Notes: generated by a model not told the origin, from the letters alone. Counted from the stretch's first letter, positions 21,642 to 31,200 are shown. The stretch: DNA of 64,000 nt from Sphingobium sufflavum (GCF_021403115.1 NZ_JAJSSH010000010.1:124001-188000); one strand, 5' to 3'. Program-made: numbers and translations.

Positions 21642-23351
21642 ATGCAGGGATCGGGTTCGCCACTGGCGAAATGGGTAAGGCGCAAGTCGATCAGCCAGCG
21701 ATTGAACATCCAGGTGGTGGCAGCACTGGGGCTTAGTGGCTGTCTCATCGCCACTGTTGTCGGTGGGTCGGGTATCAGTATCGGCATGATCGAGCAGGAC
21801 AATCTCATTTCCGGTCAGGCGCTGAAATCGGCGCTGCTGGAAAAGGACTTCGCCTCGCTGGAGCGCGACGTGTTCCGCCATGCCTTGCTGCGTAGCGAGG
21901 AAACTCGTGTCGCTTATGAGAGCAATCTGGCTGACCTCGCCAAGTCGATCGACGAAGCGCGCGCCACCATGGACGCCAGCGATCGTTCGCTGGTCGATGC
22001 CGTGGCCAGCAACGCCGACGCTTATCATGACACGGTCGGCAAGGTGATCGCCGCCGGTCCCACTGACGCGACCGGCGTCGCCGCGATCATGGCCGCCGGC
22101 GACAGTGTCGACGCGAGCATTGAGAAGATCCGCGAGCCGGTCATCAAGCGAGCCGAGGAAATTGCGGAGCAGCAGGCCAGCCTCGCCACGCTCATCATGG
22201 CGGTGACGGTCGCCATCGCGTCGTTGGCGGGCATTGCCTCCTTCGTGCTGGCCCGCGTCATCAAGCGCGCCATCGGCGATGAACTGGGCGGGATCAGCAG
22301 CGCCATTTCCCGCATCGCTCACAATGATTTCAATGTCGAAGTGGGGAACAGCGGTCGCCAGGACGAAATGGGCGAACTTGCCCGTTCCGCCGAAACCCTG
22401 CGCGAGACGAGCCGTGCCAAGGTGCAGTCGGACGCCGACATGGTTCGCATGGTCGAACTGGTCGGGCAAGCGCTGCGTCGCCTCGCGGATGGTGACCTGA
22501 CCGTGCAACTGCCCGACCTTGGCTCCGGCTATGCTGCGGTGCGCGCGGATTTCAACGTCGCGATCCGCCGTTTGCATGACGCCATGTTGTCGGTCGCGGA
22601 CTCCGCCGCCAATATTCGTGGCGGATCGAGCGAGATTAGTCAGGCATCCACCGATCTGGCCCAGCGTACGGAACTCCACGCCTCCGAACTGGCGAGCGCG
22701 GCGGAGGCGGTCAACGCCATCACCAGTGCCATCGGCGGTACGGCGGCCAGCGCGCAGGAAGCCAACAAGGGTGTGCGCGACGCCGTGCAGGAAGCCGGGC
22801 AGGGCGGCGAAATCGTCCGCAGCGCGGTGGAGGCAATGGCCAGCATCGAGGAATCCACCGCCCAGATCGGCCAGATTATCGGCGTGATCGACAGCATCAC
22901 CTTCCAGACCAACCTTCTCGCCCTGAACGCGGGTGTCGAGGCGGCGCGCGCCGGTCCGGCGGGCAGCGGCTTCGCCGTGGTGGCGAGCGAGGTGCGGGCA
23001 CTGGCCCAGCGTTCCGCCGACGCGGCAAAGGACATCAAGACGCTGATCGATTCCAGCACGACCGAAGTCGCCTCCGGCGCCGATATGGTCCGGCAGGCGG
23101 GCGCCGCGCTGGCACGGATCAGCGAGCGGATCGACGGGGTGACCAGCGTCGTGACGGATATCAGCCGCTCGTCCAGCGAACAGTCGGTCCGCCTTGGCCA
23201 GACCAACAAGACGATGGCCAGCATGGATCAGGTGACGCAACAGAATGCAGCGATGGTGGAGGAAAGCTCTGCCGCCGCCCGCAACCTAGAACAGGAAGCG
23301 GATGCTCTGTCGTCGCTGGTGGCGCGCTTCGCGCTCAGCCGTGCGGCATGA
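21642..23351 (+). CDS. Methyl-accepting chemotaxis protein
   Basis: A 569-aa receptor. A membrane segment (VVAALGLSGCLIATVVGG) is followed by an extracytoplasmic four-helix-type sensor of about 140 residues, then a second membrane segment (LIMAVTVAIASLAGIASFVL), a HAMP domain and the conserved signalling tip IDSITFQTNLLALNAGVEAA and GSGFAVVASEVRALAQRSAD. It passes ligand signals to CheA/CheW. Starts at 21618 and 21582 are also in frame; 21642 was chosen because the stretch before it is poorly conserved-looking and GGGACG precedes it. It is a stand-alone gene ending in a terminator. Confidence 0.93.
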   Translation: MQGSGSPLAKWVRRKSISQRLNIQVVAALGLSGCLIATVVGGSGISIGMIEQDNLISGQALKSALLEKDFASLERDVFRHALLRSEETRVAYESNLADLAKSIDEARATMDASDRSLVDAVASNADAYHDTVGKVIAAGPTDATGVAAIMAAGDSVDASIEKIREPVIKRAEEIAEQQASLATLIMAVTVAIASLAGIASFVLARVIKRAIGDELGGISSAISRIAHNDFNVEVGNSGRQDEMGELARSAETLRETSRAKVQSDADMVRMVELVGQALRRLADGDLTVQLPDLGSGYAAVRADFNVAIRRLHDAMLSVADSAANIRGGSSEISQASTDLAQRTELHASELASAAEAVNAITSAIGGTAASAQEANKGVRDAVQEAGQGGEIVRSAVEAMASIEESTAQIGQIIGVIDSITFQTNLLALNAGVEAARAGPAGSGFAVVASEVRALAQRSADAAKDIKTLIDSSTTEVASGADMVRQAGAALARISERIDGVTSVVTDISRSSSEQSVRLGQTNKTMASMDQVTQQNAAMVEESSAAARNLEQEADALSSLVARFALSRAA

Positions 23352-23381
23352 TCGGAGCTGTTGACTGAGGAATAGGGGGGG

Positions 23382-23411
23382 AGGCCGGGCGGTAACGTCC
23401 GGCCTTTTTTT
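23382..23411 (+). terminator. Rho-independent terminator after the chemotaxis receptor
   Basis: AGGCCGGGCG and CGTCCGGCCT form a 10-bp stem (one G-T pair) around GTAA, followed by seven T. Confidence 0.88.
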
Positions 23412-23428
23412 CTGTGGTGCGGATGCGT

Positions 23429-24229
23429 CTATAAGGCCACAGCATGGGAGGCCGGACCAGCGATGCCCAGTGCGGATAGGCCCATCCAGATTGCCATGAC
23501 GATCATCATCAGATTTTCGGTCAGCGACAGAAAGCCGAGCGGCACATTGCTCGCCCCCCCGACGCACGCGCATTTCAGGTCGCGTCGGTCGATATAGACC
23601 GCCTCGACGACTGACGCCGCGCCGACCGATCCGACGAACAGCGCGACCGGCACGGATAGCCAGGGCAGCACGCCCGCCACCATCAACAGTCCGGCGGCCC
23701 CTTCCGCGAAGGGATAGAGAGTAGCATAAGGCACCCAGCGTTTGGCCAGCAAGTCATAGTTCAGGAACATCGTCGCGAAGCTCTCGATATTCTGGAGCTT
23801 CAGCAGCGCCAGCATCACCATCGAGAAGCCAATGAACCACTCGGCGGCGCGCACTGTAAAGGCGTTGTCTGTAGCCGCGACGCTGGCCGCCATTGCGAGC
23901 AGTGCGGTCATCGCAAACAGTGCGACGACGGGGCGGTAGGTCGTGGCCTTGGGGTCGACGACGCGCTTGCCGAGGAAGCGGCGCAAATCATCATGACCGC
24001 CGACGCGCACTCCGTCGATGAAGATTTGTGGTGTCGTTTTGACGTCATGCTCCGTCTTGAACGCCTCTGTCGCTTCGCGGGTCGTCAGGTGGTGATCCTC
24101 GACCGCATAGCCGGATTGTTTGAGGAGGTGCCTTGCCTTGATGCCATAGGGGCAGCTGTGGGTGGGCATCACCATCCGGTAGATCACCGCCCGCTTGCCG
24201 TTCCCATCATTCTTGCTCGCCGCCGCCAT
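23429..24229 (-). CDS. Glutaredoxin-MauE/DoxX fusion membrane protein
   Basis: A 266-aa protein. Residues 1-90 are a glutaredoxin domain with the CPYG active site at 26-29 (PTHSCPYGIKARHLLKQ) and TTPQIFIDGVRVGGHDDL. The C-terminal part has at least four membrane segments and the MauE/DoxX-like features (FIGFSMVMLALLKLQNIES, LYPFAEGAAGLLMVAGVL), with CAC in DLKCACVGGASNVPLG. MauE-type proteins take part in periplasmic disulfide chemistry. The ATG at 24229 faces a MerR-type promoter and an adjacent divergent merR gene, so expression is probably induced by a thiol or metal signal. Confidence 0.85.
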   Translation of the reverse strand: MAAASKNDGNGKRAVIYRMVMPTHSCPYGIKARHLLKQSGYAVEDHHLTTREATEAFKTEHDVKTTPQIFIDGVRVGGHDDLRRFLGKRVVDPKATTYRPVVALFAMTALLAMAASVAATDNAFTVRAAEWFIGFSMVMLALLKLQNIESFATMFLNYDLLAKRWVPYATLYPFAEGAAGLLMVAGVLPWLSVPVALFVGSVGAASVVEAVYIDRRDLKCACVGGASNVPLGFLSLTENLMMIVMAIWMGLSALGIAGPASHAVAL

Positions 24230-24260
24230 CGCACATGTCCTTGTTCTGTCGTCGGCACGT

Positions 24261-24291
24261 CTATACCTTCCGTACCATGGTACAGAGTCAA
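24261..24291 (-). promoter_or_regulatory. MerR-type promoter and operator for the Grx-MauE gene
   Basis: On the minus strand, TTGACT (24286-24291) and GTATAG (24261-24266) are separated by 19 bp. Inside the spacer is the perfect palindrome GTACCATGGTAC (24272-24283). A 19-bp spacer with a central dyad is the hallmark of promoters that MerR-family activators untwist. The dyad also covers the ATG of the merR gene, so binding would repress merR itself. Confidence 0.85.
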
Positions 24292-24681
24292 GAGGTTCCT
24301 TCGCTGACGATCGGCGGGCTGGCCGCAAAGGGCGGTATGGGTGTCGAGACAGTGCGCTTTTACCAGCGTCGCGGCTTGCTGGATACGCCGTCGCGGGCGG
24401 GTGGGGTGCGTCGCTATGGTCAGCGGGACGTGCAGCAGTTGCAGTTTATCCGCCGGTCCCAGTCGGCGGGCTTCACGCTGGAGGAAATCGGGGAGTTGCT
24501 GTCGCTGGACGCCGGTCAGGACCGTAGCCGCGCCCGCGAACTCGCCACAAAACGCGCAGCAGCATTGGATGAGAAGATCGCCGAACTCACCCGTGCTCGC
24601 GATGCGCTGCGGCGTCTTGCGCATGAATGTGGTGCGGGTGACAAGGGACCATGCCCGATCCTGACGTCCTTCGACGCGTGA
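24277..24681 (+). CDS. MerR family transcriptional regulator
   Basis: A 134-aa protein from ATG 24277. LTIGGLAAKGGMGVETVRFY, GLLDTPSRAGGVRRYGQRDV and FIRRSQSAGFTLEEIGELLS are the MerR DNA-binding domain, followed by a long coiled helix. The C-terminus has CGAGDKGPCPIL, two Cys 8 apart, similar to the mercury-binding pair of MerR, but the third Hg ligand (the Cys at the start of the dimerisation helix) is absent and the spacing differs by one. It is thus not a classical Hg sensor; it may sense redox state or another metal. A start at 24235 is in frame but lies within the divergent promoter. Confidence 0.88.
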   Translation: MVQSQEVPSLTIGGLAAKGGMGVETVRFYQRRGLLDTPSRAGGVRRYGQRDVQQLQFIRRSQSAGFTLEEIGELLSLDAGQDRSRARELATKRAAALDEKIAELTRARDALRRLAHECGAGDKGPCPILTSFDA

Positions 24682-24718
24682 CTGACGACCAGGAAGCTGG
24701 AAAGGAGAAGCCTCCTCC

Positions 24719-25378
24719 CTATAGCCGCCCAATCAACCCTTCCATCCCAGCCGCTGCCCGTGCAGATGCGGCTGCAAGATTGGCGCGAAAATCGCCCGCG
24801 CTATCCTGATTGGCATCGTCGGTCGTCGCCTTGATACCCGCCCAGGGCAGGCCTGCCAGGGTGGCGAACTGGGCGAGCGCGCCCGTTTCCATGTCCACTA
24901 CATCCGCGCTCAGTCCTTCGGACAGGAAACGGGCATGGTCGGGACATTCGACAAAGGCATCGCCACTGGCGACACGGGCGGCGGGCAGGCCGGTGCCGGG
25001 GTCGGGCAGGGCCACATAGGCGTCGATGATCGACGGTCCCACTGGTACAAGGCCGGGGGTGAAGTGGACAAAGCCCGTTGGGCGCTCTGCCCCATAGTCA
25101 TGCTGGATCGCATGGGCGAGATAGAAGCAGTCGCCGGGCAGTGCGCTGATCTTGCCCGCCGTGCCGGTGATGGCGAGTAGGTCCGCCGGATGGCGGGCGT
25201 GCAGCGTGGCGGCTACGGTCGTCAAATTGACCTTGCCGATGCCGGTAACGGCTACAATGATCTCATGCCCCAACGCCTCAACCCGGCGCGCAGCGGGCCA
25301 GCCGTCGAGGATCGTGCCAGAGCCGGGCAGGAAGGTGTCAGCCTCCTCCGGCAGGGCGGCGAGCAGGATGATCCGCAT
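24719..25378 (-). CDS. mtnN: 5'-methylthioadenosine/S-adenosylhomocysteine nucleosidase
   Basis: A 219-aa purine/nucleoside phosphorylase-fold enzyme that cleaves MTA and SAH to adenine plus a thioribose product. Family signatures: IILLAALPEEADTFLPG, AVTGIGKVNLTTVAATL, ITGTAGKI, VVDMETGALAQFATLAGLPW with the substrate-binding M-E pair, and IKATTDDANQD with the catalytic Asp. It lies 6 bases after apt, so adenine released here can be salvaged to AMP by the product of its partner gene. Confidence 0.88.
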   Translation of the reverse strand: MRIILLAALPEEADTFLPGSGTILDGWPAARRVEALGHEIIVAVTGIGKVNLTTVAATLHARHPADLLAITGTAGKISALPGDCFYLAHAIQHDYGAERPTGFVHFTPGLVPVGPSIIDAYVALPDPGTGLPAARVASGDAFVECPDHARFLSEGLSADVVDMETGALAQFATLAGLPWAGIKATTDDANQDSAGDFRANLAAASARAAAGMEGLIGRL

Positions 25379-25384
25379 GGTTCC

Positions 25385-25942
25385 TCAGTCTCCGGCAAAG
25401 GTGCACAGGGCGCGCGGTGTGACATTCCGGTCGCGCAGTTTGGCGGCTCCACCCAGATCGGGCAGATCGACGATGAACAGAGCCTGCTCGACCCGTGCGC
25501 CCGCGTCGCGCAGCAACTGCACGGCCGCCAGCGCGGTGCCGCCCGTCGCGATCAGGTCGTCCACCACCAACACGCGCTGACCGGGCAGGACATGGCCAAC
25601 ATGCATCTCGATCCGGTCGGTGCCATATTCCAGCGCATAGTCGATCCCGACAGCTTCGCCGGGCAGCTTGCCCGGTTTGCGCAGCATCAGCTTGCCCTTG
25701 CCGAGTACGTAGGACAGCGCGGAGGCGACGATGAAGCCCCGCGCCTCTATTCCGGCGACCAAGTCCACCTCATCAATGTCCACAAAGTCCGCCAGCCGGT
25801 CGATGGTGTCGCGAAAGGCCGGGCCGTCCAGCAGCAGCGTGGACACATCGCGGAACTGGATGCCGGGCTTGGGATAGTCCGCAATGGTGCGGATGCGAGC
25901 GGCAATGTCCGCATTGGCGGTGACAGGACTGGCGCTGGACAT
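25385..25942 (-). CDS. apt: Adenine phosphoribosyltransferase
   Basis: A 185-aa enzyme converting adenine and PRPP to AMP. It contains DYPKPGIQFRDVSTLLLDGP (N-terminal family motif), IEARGFIVASAL, LMLRKPGKLPGE and the PRPP-binding loop VLVVDDLIATGGTALAAVQL. It is the first gene of an apt-mtnN pair. Upstream, 173 bases separate it from the next gene on the opposite strand. Confidence 0.95.
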   Translation of the reverse strand: MSSASPVTANADIAARIRTIADYPKPGIQFRDVSTLLLDGPAFRDTIDRLADFVDIDEVDLVAGIEARGFIVASALSYVLGKGKLMLRKPGKLPGEAVGIDYALEYGTDRIEMHVGHVLPGQRVLVVDDLIATGGTALAAVQLLRDAGARVEQALFIVDLPDLGGAAKLRDRNVTPRALCTFAGD

Positions 25943-26115
25943 GATGATTCCCTGAAAGGCACGTTCCGCCTGCCTAGGACATGGCCGATAGAGGCTGTCA
26001 AGGGTACGCCACCTGTAACGGGAGGGTCGCTTGGCCGGACCCAGCAGTCATTTCATCGTATATGGTGCAGTGCAACGGGATACGGGCGTGGGCTTTGGGA
26101 CGTTGCTCCTTCGCT

Positions 26116-27141
26116 ATGATCGAAACAACCGCCCTTTATCGCCCCGGCCTCACCGCGATTGCCGCTGTGCTGGCCTTGTCTTCCACCTCTGTTGTAGCGC
26201 AGGTTGCGCTCCCTGATGTCGCCACTCCTGCGGAGGCCGTGGCCCCGGTAGCGCCTGTAGAGGCTCCCGTACAAGAGATGTCCTCGGCTGCGCCACAGAC
26301 CGTACAGAGCCTGCCGGTTGCCCCTGCGCTTCCCGCGCTCTCGGTAGAAACTCCTGCTGAGGTCGCCTCGCCGCGTGCAGAATTCAGTTCACGTGCTGGT
26401 ATGGCCGCACCGGCGAGGCCGGCGGCTCGTGAAGCTGAGGTCACGCCCAGACAGGCATCCGCAGTTCCGGCAGCCGCAATGTCGCCAACGGCACCTGTAG
26501 CCCAGTCTCCGGTCGTCACGCCTGCCCCCGTGGCACAGGACTCCAGTCACGCGCGTGCTGAACCGTCGCGCACCGAGGCCATGGCATCGGACGATATGGG
26601 TTCTGCGGGCTGGGTTCTCCTCGGTGGTGGTTTGCTGATCGTCGCAGGGGGAGCAGCCTTTGCGCTCAGCCGACGTCCGCGGCGTCGCCATGAGGAGGTC
26701 GTCGGTTATGATGTGCCTGTCGCGCCTATCATGCCCGCCGCGCGTCCGGTTCCTGCAACCGTTGCTTCCGTTGTGCCTGCGCAGGCTGTTGCACCGCCGC
26801 AGGAGCATTTTGCGCGGGTCGCTCCGGAAGAGCCGCGTCGTGCTAGGGTTGCTTCGGTTGACCGTGTTCATAGCGATGCCAGCTATGATGATCGCCGTGC
26901 CCTGCTGGAGGCGATGATTGCCGAGGCTCCGTCGCGGGCCAACCCGTTCCATTCGCGGCGTAATCGCCTGCGCCGGGCTGACTTCCTCCTGCGGACAGGG
27001 CAGGCGCAGCCGAAGGATGGCCTGACTGCTGCCGAGCGAGCCGGCGTCGAACCGGCGATGGCGTCGGACCGCTGGTCGGAAATGCGCTTTGGTGGCGCGC
27101 AGAAGGCGCGCATCAGTTGGAAGCCCGCCCCGGCGCGCTGA
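26116..27141 (+). CDS. Pro/Ala-rich exported membrane protein of unknown function
   Basis: A 341-aa protein beginning MIETTALYRPGLTAIAAVLA; the first 28 residues look like a signal peptide ending near VVAQ. Residues 30-160 are a low-complexity Pro/Ala/Val region. SAGWVLLGGGLLIVAGGAAF (about 164-183) is a membrane segment followed by RRPRRR. The C-terminal 130 residues contain DDRRALLEAMIAEAPSRANP and FHSRRNRLRRADFLLRTG, which looks conserved in sphingomonads. The architecture suggests a cell-envelope-anchored cytoplasmic domain. No function is recognised. Confidence 0.8.
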   Translation: MIETTALYRPGLTAIAAVLALSSTSVVAQVALPDVATPAEAVAPVAPVEAPVQEMSSAAPQTVQSLPVAPALPALSVETPAEVASPRAEFSSRAGMAAPARPAAREAEVTPRQASAVPAAAMSPTAPVAQSPVVTPAPVAQDSSHARAEPSRTEAMASDDMGSAGWVLLGGGLLIVAGGAAFALSRRPRRRHEEVVGYDVPVAPIMPAARPVPATVASVVPAQAVAPPQEHFARVAPEEPRRARVASVDRVHSDASYDDRRALLEAMIAEAPSRANPFHSRRNRLRRADFLLRTGQAQPKDGLTAAERAGVEPAMASDRWSEMRFGGAQKARISWKPAPAR

Positions 27142-27182
27142 CGAGATCAGGAAGGGCCTTTGCCGTCGGGTGAGGCGCTTAC

Positions 27183-27226
27183 AAAGCAAAAGGGCGGTCC
27201 CTTGCAGGGCCGCCCTTCGCTTTTCT
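27183..27226 (-). terminator. Terminator downstream of rplL, probably bidirectional
   Basis: AGGGCGGTCCC and GGCCGCCCT pair around TTGCA (27191-27216). On the minus strand the stem is followed by TTTTGCTTTG, on the plus strand by TCGCTTTT, so it can end both rplJ-rplL and the exported-protein gene. Confidence 0.8.
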
Positions 27227-27249
27227 GTCTTCCGAAAGGAAGGAGAAGA

Positions 27250-27621
27250 TTACTTGAGGTCGACGGTCGCGCCGGCTTCTTCCAGCTTCTTCTTGGTCTC
27301 TTCGGCTTCAGCCTTCGAAACGCCTTCCTTGATCGCCTTCGGAGCGGACTCGACCAGAGCCTTCGCTTCGGTCAGGCCCAGGCCGGTGATGGCGCGGACT
27401 TCCTTGATGACGTTGATCTTCTTGCCACCGTCGCCGGTCAGGATCACGTCGAACTCGGTCTGCTCTTCAGCAGCCGGGGCAGCAGCAGCGGCAGGGCCGG
27501 CAACTGCGACAGCAGCGGCAGCCGAAACGCCCCACTTCTCTTCGAGAGCCTTCGACAGCTCAGCGGCTTCGAGGACGGTCAGGGCGGAAAGCTGGTCGAC
27601 CAGTGCGTTGATGTCAGCCAT
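27250..27621 (-). CDS. rplL: 50S ribosomal protein L7/L12
   Basis: A 123-aa ribosomal stalk protein recruiting translation GTPases. The N-terminal dimerisation helices ([20 protein letters not shown]), an Ala-rich hinge and the C-terminal domain with [20 protein letters not shown] and [14 protein letters not shown] are all standard. ATG 27621 with GGAG 9 bases before is preferred to an ATG three codons upstream. It forms an operon with rplJ, 75 bases upstream. Confidence 0.98.
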   Translation of the reverse strand: MADINALVDQLSALTVLEAAELSKALEEKWGVSAAAAVAVAGPAAAAAPAAEEQTEFDVILTGDGGKKINVIKEVRAITGLGLTEAKALVESAPKAIKEGVSKAEAEETKKKLEEAGATVDLK

Positions 27622-27696
27622 GATATTCACTCCATTTCTATGCGGGCAAAGGCCCGGCTTGATGTGGTTCAGTCAGATAAAATCGAAGATACGACC

Positions 27697-28212
27697 TCAG
27701 GCCGCGTCCTTCTCCGCATAAGCGTTGAAGACGCGAGCGAGCTTCGAAGCCGGGGCCTGAACGACCGTGGCGAGCTTCGTTGCGGGCGCCTGCACCAGAC
27801 CGACGATCTTCGCGCGCAGTTCGTCGAGCGAAGGCAGGGCGGCGAGGGCCTTGATGCCTTCGGCATCCAGAACCTGCGTACCCATGCCGCCGCCAACGAT
27901 TTCGAGCTTGTCGTTGGTCTTGGCGAACTCGACCGCGATCTTCGCGGCCGTCACCGGGTCGGACGACGTTGCCAGACCGACAGGGCCGGTCAGCAGGTCG
28001 GCGATGCCGGCATAGTCGGTGCCTTCGATCGCGATCTTGGCCAGGCGGTTCTTCGTGACCTTATAGGTCGCGCCTGCATCGCGCATCTTCTGGCGCAGGA
28101 CTGTCGATTGCGCGACGGTCATACCCAGGTTGCGGGTGACAACCACCACGCCCTGAGTCTGCACGGAAGCATTGAGCGAGGAGACCAGACCGGCCTTTTC
28201 CTTGCGATCCAT
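27697..28212 (-). CDS. rplJ: 50S ribosomal protein L10
   Basis: A 171-aa stalk base protein that anchors L7/L12 dimers to 23S rRNA. Starts [20 protein letters not shown] and contains [31 protein letters not shown] and a C-terminal region with [20 protein letters not shown] for L7/L12 binding. The usual upstream rplK-rplA genes are not adjacent, so the operon here starts at rplJ. L10 normally represses its own mRNA through a leader. Confidence 0.97.
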   Translation of the reverse strand: MDRKEKAGLVSSLNASVQTQGVVVVTRNLGMTVAQSTVLRQKMRDAGATYKVTKNRLAKIAIEGTDYAGIADLLTGPVGLATSSDPVTAAKIAVEFAKTNDKLEIVGGGMGTQVLDAEGIKALAALPSLDELRAKIVGLVQAPATKLATVVQAPASKLARVFNAYAEKDAA

Positions 28213-28340
28213 GCCATTACTCCCATTACGCCGAACCATCCCAAGGGGAAGGACCGGCGCGGTTGCGTATGCCTGACGCGCACGGCATCGCTGCCGCCGC
28301 CTGTCAGGCGCGAAATGTCCGGGGGAATGGTTGACTGAAC
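28213..28340 (-). promoter_or_regulatory. Candidate L10 leader upstream of rplJ
   Basis: The region immediately upstream of rplJ contains a perfect 7-bp inverted pair, GCCTGAC (28271-28277) and GTCAGGC (28303-28309), and further GC-rich stems. It is the place where L10(L12)4 binds its own leader in other bacteria. The consensus leader structure was not checked, so this is a weak call. 28341-28667 holds nothing else recognised. Confidence 0.35.
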
Positions 28341-28667
28341 CCGCATGTGCCAAAGGCCGTGGCCTTGGAATCGGCGGGCAGACCCGGTTAAGGCGAACCT
28401 CGACCGGCAAGAACTTTTTTCCCCGTCTAGGCTGGAGGATTAAGGCGGCCAAAGCCACCACCAGCTGTCTCGGACGGCGATCCCCATCAAGGGGTTCTGT
28501 GCGGCCCATTATCGGGATCGAAGGATGTTGTCACGCGAAAAATCGCTGCCGGACTAGGCGCTTCGCGGACCTCCCCACGGATTTTGCCGATTTTGAACGG
28601 GAGTTGAGCCGTGGGGGCGTCGTGGGGATAGATAATGCATTAGCCGTTCCATATATGTGTTTCGGCT

Positions 28668-28913
28668 ATGATTGCGCATGCGGTTATTCGCACCCGCATA
28701 GAGGGACTGCGGGTGACGCATGCGGGCGTGGAATTAGGCCCAGTCACTGTCTCCATCGGCGTCGCAACCGTGCCTGACCATTGCTCCGCCGAACGTCTGG
28801 TCAAGACGGCCGACGCAGCCCTTTATCGGGCGAAGGTGGCGGGTCGTAACCGGATCATTCTGGCGACGGTGCGACAGGATGGGGGCGGACGGGATGGACA
28901 GCAAGTCGCCTGA
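28668..28913 (+). pseudogene. 3' remnant of a GGDEF diguanylate cyclase gene
   Basis: An 81-codon frame reading VELGPVTVSIGVATVPDHCS and then KTADAALYRAKVAGRNRI. This is the C-terminal third of a GGDEF domain. The GG(D/E)EF catalytic loop and everything before it are missing, and the same frame is closed by a TAG at 28641. It is a broken gene end, left by deletion or rearrangement beside rplJ. Confidence 0.75.
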
Positions 28914-28942
28914 CAAGTCGGGCGATCCTGCCGTCCTTCGCG

Positions 28943-29287
28943 TCAGAGGATTTCGCGCACGATATCCTGTGGACGGCAGTAGCGCACGCCCTTGTCCGTC
29001 TCCACAAAGGGGCGGGTGACATAGGCGGGATTGGCGACCATCGCGTCGAGGATAGCGTTATCCTCCATCTCCGGCAGCCCCTTCTCCTCCGCATCCGTGC
29101 CGCGCGTGCGAATGGCATCTTTCATGCTTAGGCCGGAATCGCGGATAATCTGGACCAGTTTGTCGCGGGCGTAGGGCGTCTTGAGATACTGCACGACCGT
29201 CAGTTCGACGCCGGGCGTTTCCTCAAGAATCGCCAGCGTCTTGCGCGACGTGCCGCAGGCCGGATTATGCCAGATGGTGGCCTTCAT
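28943..29287 (-). CDS. arsC: ArsC-family arsenate reductase-like protein
   Basis: A 114-aa protein of the ArsC/Spx thioredoxin-fold family. [20 protein letters not shown] carries the active-site Cys followed by a TSRKT loop, [18 protein letters not shown] is typical, and [20 protein letters not shown] contains the anion-binding Arg. ArsC uses glutathione/glutaredoxin to reduce arsenate, but many chromosomal members have other roles and no ars genes are nearby. It overlaps accC by 4 bases and is the last gene of that operon. Confidence 0.82.
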   Translation of the reverse strand: MKATIWHNPACGTSRKTLAILEETPGVELTVVQYLKTPYARDKLVQIIRDSGLSMKDAIRTRGTDAEEKGLPEMEDNAILDAMVANPAYVTRPFVETDKGVRYCRPQDIVREIL

Positions 29288-30633
29288 GGCTCCTGCCTCG
29301 CGAGCCATTCCTCAAGCCACTTGATCGTATAGTCGCCGTTCTGGATGTCGGGGTCGTTCAACAGCGCCTGATGGAGGGGGATGGTCGTCTTCATCCCCTC
29401 GATCACATATTCCTCCAGCGCGCGGCGGAGGCGCATCAGGCAGCCTTCGCGCGTGCGGCCATAGACGATCAGCTTGCCGATCATGCTGTCATAATAAGGC
29501 GGCACGACATAGCCCTGATAGAGACCGCTATCGACGCGGACATGCATGCCGCCGGGGACATGATATTGCGAGACCTTGCCGGGCGACGGCGCGAAAGTGC
29601 GCGGGTCTTCGGCATTGATGCGGCACTCGATGGCGTGGCCGTGGAACTCGATGTCCTTCTGCTCGACGGACAGGGGCTTGCCCTCCGCGATGCGGATTTG
29701 CTCGCGGACGAGATCGACGCCGGTAATCATCTCCGTCACCGGATGCTCGACCTGAAGCCGGGTGTTCATCTCGATGAAGTAGAATTCGCCATTTTCGTAG
29801 AGGAATTCGATGGTGCCCGCACCGCGATAGCCCATGTCGGCCATTGCCTTGGATACGATGCCGCCCATCCGATCCCGTTCCGCAGAAGAGATGACAGGGG
29901 AGGGGGCTTCCTCGAAAACCTTCTGGTGACGGCGCTGGAGCGAGCAGTCTCGCTCACCCAGATGGATGGCGTTGCCCTTGCCATCGCCGAACACCTGAAA
30001 CTCGATATGGCGGGGGTTGCCCAGATATTTTTCGAGATAAACGGTGTCGTCGCCAAACGCGGCCTTCGCCTCAGACCCGGCCTGCTTCATCAGCGTTTCG
30101 AACTGGTCTTCGGACGGCACGACCTTCATGCCACGCCCGCCGCCGCCCGATGCCGCCTTGACCAGCACCGGATAGCCGATCCTGTCGGCGACCGCCTTGG
30201 CTTCCGCGATATCGTTGATCGCGCCATCGGTGCCGGGGACGAGCGGCAGGCCCAGTGCGCCCGCGGTGCGCTTGGCCTCCACCTTGTCGCCCATGGTGCG
30301 GATATGCTCCGGCTTGGGACCGACGAAGATGATGCCGTGCGCTTCCACGATTTCCGCGAACTGTGCGTTTTCGGACAGGAAGCCATAGCCGGGGTGGATC
30401 GCGTCCGCACCCGTGATCTCCGCCGCCGCGATGATCGAGGCGATGTTGAGATAGCTGTCCTTGGCGGCAGGCGGTCCAATGCAGACGGCCTCGTCCGCCA
30501 GACGCACATGCATGGCGTCGGCATCGGCGGTGGAGTGAACGGCTACCGTCTTGATGCCCATTTCATGGCATGCGCGGTGGATACGCAGCGCGATTTCGCC
30601 GCGATTGGCGATGAGCAGCTTTTCGATGGTCAT
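29284..30633 (-). CDS. accC: Biotin carboxylase subunit of acetyl-CoA carboxylase
   Basis: A 449-aa ATP-grasp enzyme that carboxylates biotin on BCCP in the first step of fatty acid synthesis. [20 protein letters not shown] is the typical start, [15 protein letters not shown] the ATP-binding glycine loop, [20 protein letters not shown] the core motif and [20 protein letters not shown] the catalytic metal site. It lies 13 bases after accB. Confidence 0.98.
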   Translation of the reverse strand: MTIEKLLIANRGEIALRIHRACHEMGIKTVAVHSTADADAMHVRLADEAVCIGPPAAKDSYLNIASIIAAAEITGADAIHPGYGFLSENAQFAEIVEAHGIIFVGPKPEHIRTMGDKVEAKRTAGALGLPLVPGTDGAINDIAEAKAVADRIGYPVLVKAASGGGGRGMKVVPSEDQFETLMKQAGSEAKAAFGDDTVYLEKYLGNPRHIEFQVFGDGKGNAIHLGERDCSLQRRHQKVFEEAPSPVISSAERDRMGGIVSKAMADMGYRGAGTIEFLYENGEFYFIEMNTRLQVEHPVTEMITGVDLVREQIRIAEGKPLSVEQKDIEFHGHAIECRINAEDPRTFAPSPGKVSQYHVPGGMHVRVDSGLYQGYVVPPYYDSMIGKLIVYGRTREGCLMRLRRALEEYVIEGMKTTIPLHQALLNDPDIQNGDYTIKWLEEWLARQEP

Positions 30634-30646
30634 GCGCGCGCCCGGC

Positions 30647-31123
30647 TTATTCGATCACGGCGAGCGGCTGGTCGAACTCGACCGGCTGGCCATTCTCGAC
30701 CAGGACGGCCTTGACCGTGCCTGCATGGGTGGCGGTGATGGGGTTCATGACCTTCATCGCTTCCACGATCAGCAGCGTGTCACCGACATTCACCTGCTTG
30801 CCCACGGTGATGAAGGGCGCGGCGCCCGGCTCGGCGGCCAGATAGACCGTGCCGACCATGGGGGATTTGAGGGCGTTGGCGGCTGCCACCGGCGCGGCGG
30901 GTGCCTCGGCCGTGGGGGCAGCGGCAGGCGCTGCGACTGCCTGCGGTGCGGGTGCATAAAATTGCGGGGCCGCCTGCGCGCCAGCTTTGCGCGCTACGCG
31001 GATGCGGCGTTCGCCATGCTCGACCTCTATCTCGGTCAGGCTCGTTTCGTCGAGCAGTTCCGCAAGCTGGCGGACCAGTCCGACATCAACCTGCATCGCG
31101 CCCTCGTCTTGCTTGTCGCCCAT
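30647..31123 (-). CDS. accB: Biotin carboxyl carrier protein of acetyl-CoA carboxylase
   Basis: A 158-aa protein. The N-terminal region, a Pro/Ala-rich linker (about residues 55-85) and the biotinyl domain with the acceptor Lys in [11 protein letters not shown] are all present; [20 protein letters not shown] includes the thumb region of BCCP. Start [20 protein letters not shown]; the later Met at codon 10 is an alternative. Carries biotin between accC and the carboxyltransferase. Confidence 0.97.
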   Translation of the reverse strand: MGDKQDEGAMQVDVGLVRQLAELLDETSLTEIEVEHGERRIRVARKAGAQAAPQFYAPAPQAVAAPAAAPTAEAPAAPVAAANALKSPMVGTVYLAAEPGAAPFITVGKQVNVGDTLLIVEAMKVMNPITATHAGTVKAVLVENGQPVEFDQPLAVIE

Positions 31124-31200
31124 GAGCTTCCCGTTTCGTCCCTGATTATTCTTGTGAAGTGCGCAGCCGCCTATTGCGATTAGGCGTTCAGCGCAACCGA

